Positions 59,851-64,000 of a stretch of DNA of 64,000 nt are shown piece after piece. The translations under genes and the position numbers were made by a program. Each line of letters begins with the position of its first letter. The stretch's first letter is position 1. The stretch comes from Natranaerobius thermophilus JW/NM-WN-LF (GTDB lineage Bacteria > Bacillota > Natranaerobiia > Natranaerobiales > Natranaerobiaceae): contig NC_010718.1 of NCBI RefSeq assembly GCF_000020005.1, positions 2,810,001-2,874,000 on the forward strand, written 5' to 3'. The notes under the pieces are model-generated. The model was not told where the DNA came from, did not search any database, and saw only the letters and a program-made list of their open reading frames with translations.

Positions 59851-61467
59851 TTACTGTTGATCAGTGCTCTTTTGAGTGTAATCCGGGATCAAAATGGGCG
59901 ATGTTCTTAGCTGTTCAATTCCCTCATTTTCAAGTTCGTTCACGTAGTTTTTGACATGTTCTAGGTTTAATTCGGCGTTTGTATTGTCAATTTCTTTTGC
60001 CCTGGATGCTGCGTTCTTACCAGCTCTTCTTCCCAAGACCAAGATATCCAATAGGGAGTTACCCATTAATCTATTTCTACCGTGTACTCCACCGGAAGCT
60101 TCACCGGCCACATACAAGTTTTCCACGGAACTTTCACCGCGGTCATTGATTAGAATTCCGCCATTTTGATAGTGAAGGGTTGGATATACTAAAATAGGTT
60201 CTTTTGTAATATCCACTCCAAAGCGAGCAAACTGCCTAACCATTGCTGGTAGTTCTTTTTCAATAGTTCCTTCACCGTGAATTTGTTCAATCATAGGTGA
60301 GTCTAGCCAAACACCCTGCATTCCAGAAGGTGTGGTAATTCCTTTCCCTTTGGCGCACTCTCGAATTATAGCTGAAGCTTCTACGTCTCGAGTTTCAAGG
60401 TGATATACGAACTGCTCACCGTCTATATTTAGGGGAGTTGCGCCTAAACCTCGTACTTTCTCCGTGATTAGGAAACCTTCAATTTGTTCCGGATATGAAG
60501 CACCTGTGGGGTGATACTGAACGGTATCCATAAATGCCAGATCAGCACCCGCTCTATAAGCCATAATCAATCCATCGGCAGTTGCACCGTAATGGTTTGA
60601 TGTTGGGAAGTTTTGAGTATGAAGTCGCCCAAGTCCGCCTGTAGTGATGATAACTGTTTTTGCTTTAACGACTTGATACTCTTTTGTTTCCATGTTGTAA
60701 AGTATGGCTCCTGATGCTCTCCCCTGTTTGTCAAGCAATAATTCAACAGCTGGGCTGAATTCCACTACATTAATATCGCGGCAATGTACTTCGTCTCTTA
60801 GTACCCTCATAATTTCAGCCCCGGTGTAGTCTCTAGCCGAATGCATTCGTTTTCTGGATGTACCGCCACCGTGTTTGGTTTGCATTGTACCTTCATCATC
60901 TTTATCAAACATAACGCCCAAGTCCTCGAGCCAGCTAATTACATCCGGAGCATCAGAGACTAGAGCTCTAACCAGTTCTGGAACATTGTAATAATGTCCT
61001 CCACCTATTACATCTAAGTAATGAGTTGATGGAGAATCATTTGATTTATCTGCAGCTTGAATGCCTCCTTGAGCCATCACCGTATTGGCATCACCAAAAC
61101 GAAGTTTAGTTGCCATGAGTACGTCAGCTCCGGCTTCATGAGCTAGTAGAGAAGCTGATGCGCCTGCTCCTCCACCTCCGATAACTAAAACATCAACATC
61201 ATAATCTATTTGATCAGTTGTAAACTGATTCCAATCTATAGAAGGATAGGCCTCAATCAGGTCACACAGCTCGTGAGGAAATTTATCACCTTTATTTGGG
61301 CCAATTTTAGCATCTCTAAATTGGTCCTGCTTATAGTCGGGATGATTATTATTCAAAACCTCTTCCCGCTCCTCCGGGGTCATCCTGGGGAAGTAATTTC
61401 CTATCCTCTGATCTCTAGTCTCTTCAACTTTTTTTATCAATTCTCTCATTTCAGGTGTATAACTCAT
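59851..61467 (-). CDS. frdA: fumarate reductase/succinate dehydrogenase flavoprotein subunit
   Basis: A 538-residue flavoprotein reducing fumarate to succinate. The FAD site is DVDVLVIGGGGAGASASLLAHEAG (about 91-114), then VMAQGGIQAADKSND. The active-site region is YHPTGASYPEQIEGFLITEKVRGLGATPLN, and the C-terminal FAD contact is HGRNRLMGNSLLDILVLGRRAG. An N-terminal extension of about 85 residues, rich in charged residues, precedes the FAD domain; the usual family protein starts near it. ATG 61467 lies behind AAGGAGGG. No membrane anchor gene (frdC or frdD) is present nearby, so the enzyme is probably soluble, as in thiol:fumarate reductase. Confidence 0.9.
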   Translation of the reverse strand: MSYTPEMRELIKKVEETRDQRIGNYFPRMTPEEREEVLNNNHPDYKQDQFRDAKIGPNKGDKFPHELCDLIEAYPSIDWNQFTTDQIDYDVDVLVIGGGGAGASASLLAHEAGADVLMATKLRFGDANTVMAQGGIQAADKSNDSPSTHYLDVIGGGHYYNVPELVRALVSDAPDVISWLEDLGVMFDKDDEGTMQTKHGGGTSRKRMHSARDYTGAEIMRVLRDEVHCRDINVVEFSPAVELLLDKQGRASGAILYNMETKEYQVVKAKTVIITTGGLGRLHTQNFPTSNHYGATADGLIMAYRAGADLAFMDTVQYHPTGASYPEQIEGFLITEKVRGLGATPLNIDGEQFVYHLETRDVEASAIIRECAKGKGITTPSGMQGVWLDSPMIEQIHGEGTIEKELPAMVRQFARFGVDITKEPILVYPTLHYQNGGILINDRGESSVENLYVAGEASGGVHGRNRLMGNSLLDILVLGRRAGKNAASRAKEIDNTNAELNLEHVKNYVNELENEGIEQLRTSPILIPDYTQKSTDQQ

Positions 61468-61482
61468 TTTAAACTGCCCTCC

Positions 61483-62202
61483 TTATTTTTCTATTTCTCG
61501 ATTGTTGTATCGTTCTGCCAGCTCTTCTTTGCTAGCATTGGCAAGCTCGTTTAACTCCTGATCGAATTTACCTGATTCTATCTCAGAAATCCTTTCTTTA
61601 ACGTGCTGGGCCTTGGGAGCCAAGTACTTACCGTATAACCTCCTGGACAGTAATCCCACTTTATATTGAACAATGTTGGCAGGACATTTAGAAGCACACA
61701 ACCCACACATTAAGCAATCAAAGGATTCATCAGCAGCTTTCGATATCTCACCTCTAATGGCATGAGACACGTACTTCATAACTTTTATATCCTGTGGACA
61801 AACATTGGAACAGGAATTACAACCTAAACATTTCACGATTTCAGGGTATATTTCCACAATCTGATTTCCATCAGCTTGTAAAGTATCTAAATCGTAAGTT
61901 ACCTTATGATAAGGATAAAAAGGAATTTGAGTCAGATACATGTCATCTTCAACTTTGGTTTGACATGCCAAACCTACTTTTAATTCATGATCTCCTCCCA
62001 ATCGATATACAGTTGAGCAAGCACCGCAAAAGCCTGCCCTACAACCACAACCTCTTAACAAGGTATAACCTGCATATTCGAATGCTTTCATAATGGTTAA
62101 TGAACTTGGTACAGTGTACTTTTTACCCATAATGTAAATATCTACAAATTCTTGATCCTGACTATACTCTTGAAGATTATTGTTTGTTTTACTTTGTGCC
62201 AC
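61483..62202 (-). CDS. frdB: fumarate reductase iron-sulfur subunit
   Basis: A 239-residue protein with an N-terminal [2Fe-2S] domain (RGCGCRAGFCGACSTVY and a later CQTKV) and two C-terminal cluster motifs CLGCNSCSNVCP (about 130-141) and CLMCGLCASKCP (about 164-175). It lacks the HdrB-like CCG domain that is fused to the TfrB subunit of methanogen thiol:fumarate reductase; here HdrB is a separate gene just downstream. GTG 62202, 7 nt behind AAAGGAGGT, is the proper start; the longer frame to 62271 contains no ribosome site. It ends 15 bp before frdA. Confidence 0.88.
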   Translation of the reverse strand: MAQSKTNNNLQEYSQDQEFVDIYIMGKKYTVPSSLTIMKAFEYAGYTLLRGCGCRAGFCGACSTVYRLGGDHELKVGLACQTKVEDDMYLTQIPFYPYHKVTYDLDTLQADGNQIVEIYPEIVKCLGCNSCSNVCPQDIKVMKYVSHAIRGEISKAADESFDCLMCGLCASKCPANIVQYKVGLLSRRLYGKYLAPKAQHVKERISEIESGKFDQELNELANASKEELAERYNNREIEK

Positions 62203-62331
62203 CTTATTTACCTCCTTTAATTTAAGCTGTATTAAAGCTGAATGTTGATAACTGTAAAATTTCAACTTCACAGTATCAACAGCTAAATATAACAGCGCCT
62301 CAGTTTATAACATGGCTTGTCCTCTTAAGTT

Positions 62332-63771
62332 TTAAGCAGTAACGTCATTTTTCTTTTTTCCAGCAATACCTGGTTCAGTCATTTCCTTGGGATCTAGAAT
62401 GTCTTCAATTTCTTCCTCTGTTAGGATTTCTCGTTCTAGAATGACATCTCGTACACTACGACCGGTTTCTAAAACTTCCTTGGCAATTTCGGAAGCCGTT
62501 TCATATCCTATATGAGGATTTAAGGCTGTAATAATTCCAATACTATTTTCAACTAACTCATTACATCTATCATGATTGGGCTCAATGCCTTTAATACATT
62601 TTTCAGACAGTATATGAGCTCCATTGGCTATTATCTCCATGGATTCAAACATATTCCTAAATAAAACCGGGCCCATCACATTAAGTTCCAATTGACCTGC
62701 TTCTGAAGCCATTGAAATAGTATGGTCATTTCCTGCTACCTGGAAGCAGATTTGATTGATAACTTCTGGAATTACGGGATTCACCTTACCAGGCATAATT
62801 GAAGAACCTGGCTGAACAGCTGGCAGCTTAATCTCCTTAAAGCCACATCTCGGACCTGAAGACATCAAGCGCAAATCATTGGCCATTTTGGACATGTTAA
62901 GAGCTGCTGTTTTTAAAGCACCGGATACATGAACATAGGCATCTGTATTTTGTGTTGCATCAACTAGATGATCACTGATTTCTAGATCTATACCAGTGAT
63001 TTCCCTTAATTCTTCTATAGCAGTATTAATGTATTTAGAGTCGGCATTTAAACCAGTACCAACAGCTGTAGCACCTAAATTTACTGTTTTGAGAGCTTCT
63101 ATTGAATTAGAAATCCGTTCAATATCGCGTTTTACAAACCTGGCATAAGCTCCGAACTCTTGTCCAAGTCGGATGGGAACTGCATCCTGAAGATGGGTTC
63201 TACCCGTCTTGATAACTTTATCAAATTCTTGTTCTTTCTTGGACAATGTTTGATATAAATTTTCTAGCTTACTGATAAGATCTTCACGCATAGTAATAAC
63301 AGCCAATTTAAATGATGTAGGTACTACATCATTGGTGGATTGGGACATATTTACATGAGTGTTAGGTGAAACTACGTCGTAATCACCCTTTTCATGGCCT
63401 AATATTTCAATAGCGCGATTAGCGAGAATTTCGTTTACGTTCATATTTATTGATGTGCCAGCACCACCTTGAATTGCCTCAACCACAATAGCATCGAAAA
63501 ATTTACCTGAACTCATTTCTTCACAAGCCTGTTTAATAGCCTCTCCTGATTTGTTGGGCATTTTTCCTGTTTTCATATTGGCTACAACAGATGCATACTT
63601 CACTTTACCCATTGCTTTAATCAGTTCTGGATGTACTCTATATCCAGATAACGGAAAATTTTCTTGGGCTCTTTTTGACTGAATCCCATAGTAGGCATCT
63701 TTAGGTATTTCTTTTGACCCTAAAGAATCGCACTCTACTCTTGTTATTTCTTTCACATCTTCGCTATTCAT
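62332..63771 (-). CDS. aspA: aspartate ammonia-lyase (aspartase)
   Basis: A 479-residue enzyme converting aspartate to fumarate and ammonia. The opening RVECDSLGSKEIPKDAYYGIQSKRAQENFPLSG is aspartase-like, SQSTNDVVPT and TGRTHLQDAVP are family blocks, and the signature GSSIMPGKVNPV (about 326-337) marks the fumarase/aspartase superfamily. Class II fumarase is the alternative, but the N-terminus and the link to asparaginase favour aspartase. ATG 63771 lies behind AGGAGGG. It is the first gene of the redox cluster and supplies fumarate to FrdAB. Confidence 0.93.
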   Translation of the reverse strand: MNSEDVKEITRVECDSLGSKEIPKDAYYGIQSKRAQENFPLSGYRVHPELIKAMGKVKYASVVANMKTGKMPNKSGEAIKQACEEMSSGKFFDAIVVEAIQGGAGTSINMNVNEILANRAIEILGHEKGDYDVVSPNTHVNMSQSTNDVVPTSFKLAVITMREDLISKLENLYQTLSKKEQEFDKVIKTGRTHLQDAVPIRLGQEFGAYARFVKRDIERISNSIEALKTVNLGATAVGTGLNADSKYINTAIEELREITGIDLEISDHLVDATQNTDAYVHVSGALKTAALNMSKMANDLRLMSSGPRCGFKEIKLPAVQPGSSIMPGKVNPVIPEVINQICFQVAGNDHTISMASEAGQLELNVMGPVLFRNMFESMEIIANGAHILSEKCIKGIEPNHDRCNELVENSIGIITALNPHIGYETASEIAKEVLETGRSVRDVILEREILTEEEIEDILDPKEMTEPGIAGKKKNDVTA

Positions 63772-64000
63772 TAAGGAACCCCCTCCTAAATTATATGTTA
63801 TAGCAATTACCTTTCAGGCGCTGCAAAAACAGTGTATTACGCCCTTCGTGCAAAATTTTGAGACATAGTTTTAACCTCTAAATAAGTTTTATTGATATTT
63901 GTTTTTATTACGAAAATAGTTATATTTTTCACATTTTCAATAGGATTATATCATCACTTACTGAATTGTACAAGGGTGTTTTTCGACAAAATAAAAAAAA
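63772..64000 (-). promoter_or_regulatory. upstream region of the aspartase-fumarate reductase cluster
   Basis: About 230 AT-rich bases that must hold the main promoter of the cluster or the end of another gene. A weak inverted repeat (GGGCG/CGCCT near 63815-63850) is visible. I recognise no riboswitch or small gene. Confidence 0.4.

Noticed and set aside
59851-61467. L-aspartate oxidase as the identity of the flavoprotein
   Set aside because: The enzyme family is related, but the adjacent iron-sulfur subunit and the aspartase gene fit fumarate reductase, and no NAD synthesis genes are near.

Overview
The window most likely comes from the chromosome of an anaerobic, halophilic and alkaliphilic member of the Firmicutes (Bacillota). 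Natranaerobius or a close relative is my best guess from memory; no search was run. The support is AT-rich DNA, strong AGGAGG ribosome sites with many TTG and GTG starts, very acidic proteins, three NhaC-type Na+/H+ antiporters, a betaine-type binding protein, strictly anaerobic redox enzymes, and a Spo0E-like remnant. I found no rRNA, tRNA, CRISPR array or prophage.

Layout. 1-2.7 kb: a cobalamin riboswitch with its terminator, then a B12-type ABC importer running off the left edge. 2.8-6.7 kb: a membrane-anchored beta-helix protein and two small membrane proteins. 6.7-9.3 kb and 15.7-19.9 kb: two agr-type peptide signalling loci. Each has a separate membrane protein, a short GHKL kinase, AgrB, a very small AgrD and a receiver-only response regulator. 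Both AgrD peptides carry serine where the ring cysteine normally sits. In the second locus an ISLre2-family element splits the membrane protein gene; removing the element and one copy of its 9-bp target repeat restores the reading frame. Between the loci lie a secreted coiled protein and an ABC exporter-like module (CARDB-type protein, FtsX-type permease, ATPase). 20-25 kb: betaine-binding lipoprotein, NhaC, YtcJ-type amidohydrolase. 25-28.3 kb: a frameshifted Spo0E-like gene, a serine hydrolase, a group II intron remnant, a 51-residue gene and an IS6-like element. 28.7-36.9 kb: a dipeptide-type ABC importer followed by an amidohydrolase and a C45-family hydrolase. 37-43.5 kb: a stalk-domain lipoprotein-like protein, NhaC, asparaginase, NhaC. 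43.5-45.5 kb: a group II intron set directly behind the terminator of a chemotaxis receptor gene. 47.6-53 kb: stalk/NPCBM protein, BNR lipoprotein, two carboxylate transporters. 53-63.8 kb: one long minus-strand redox gene set (aspA, frdB, frdA, hdrB, hdrC, hdrA, flxD, flxC, flxB, flxA).

How it fits together. Asparaginase, aspartase, a Dcu-type exchanger and a soluble fumarate reductase give a route from asparagine to succinate. The reductase genes lie beside a complete HdrABC-FlxABCD set and no membrane anchor gene, which suggests fumarate reduction coupled to NADH, ferredoxin or thiols in the cytoplasm, possibly by flavin-based electron bifurcation. The Na+ antiporters and the betaine-binding protein fit life in salty alkaline brine. 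The two parts most worth experimental attention are the paired serine-type agr loci with split sensors and the fumarate reductase/Hdr/Flx cluster.
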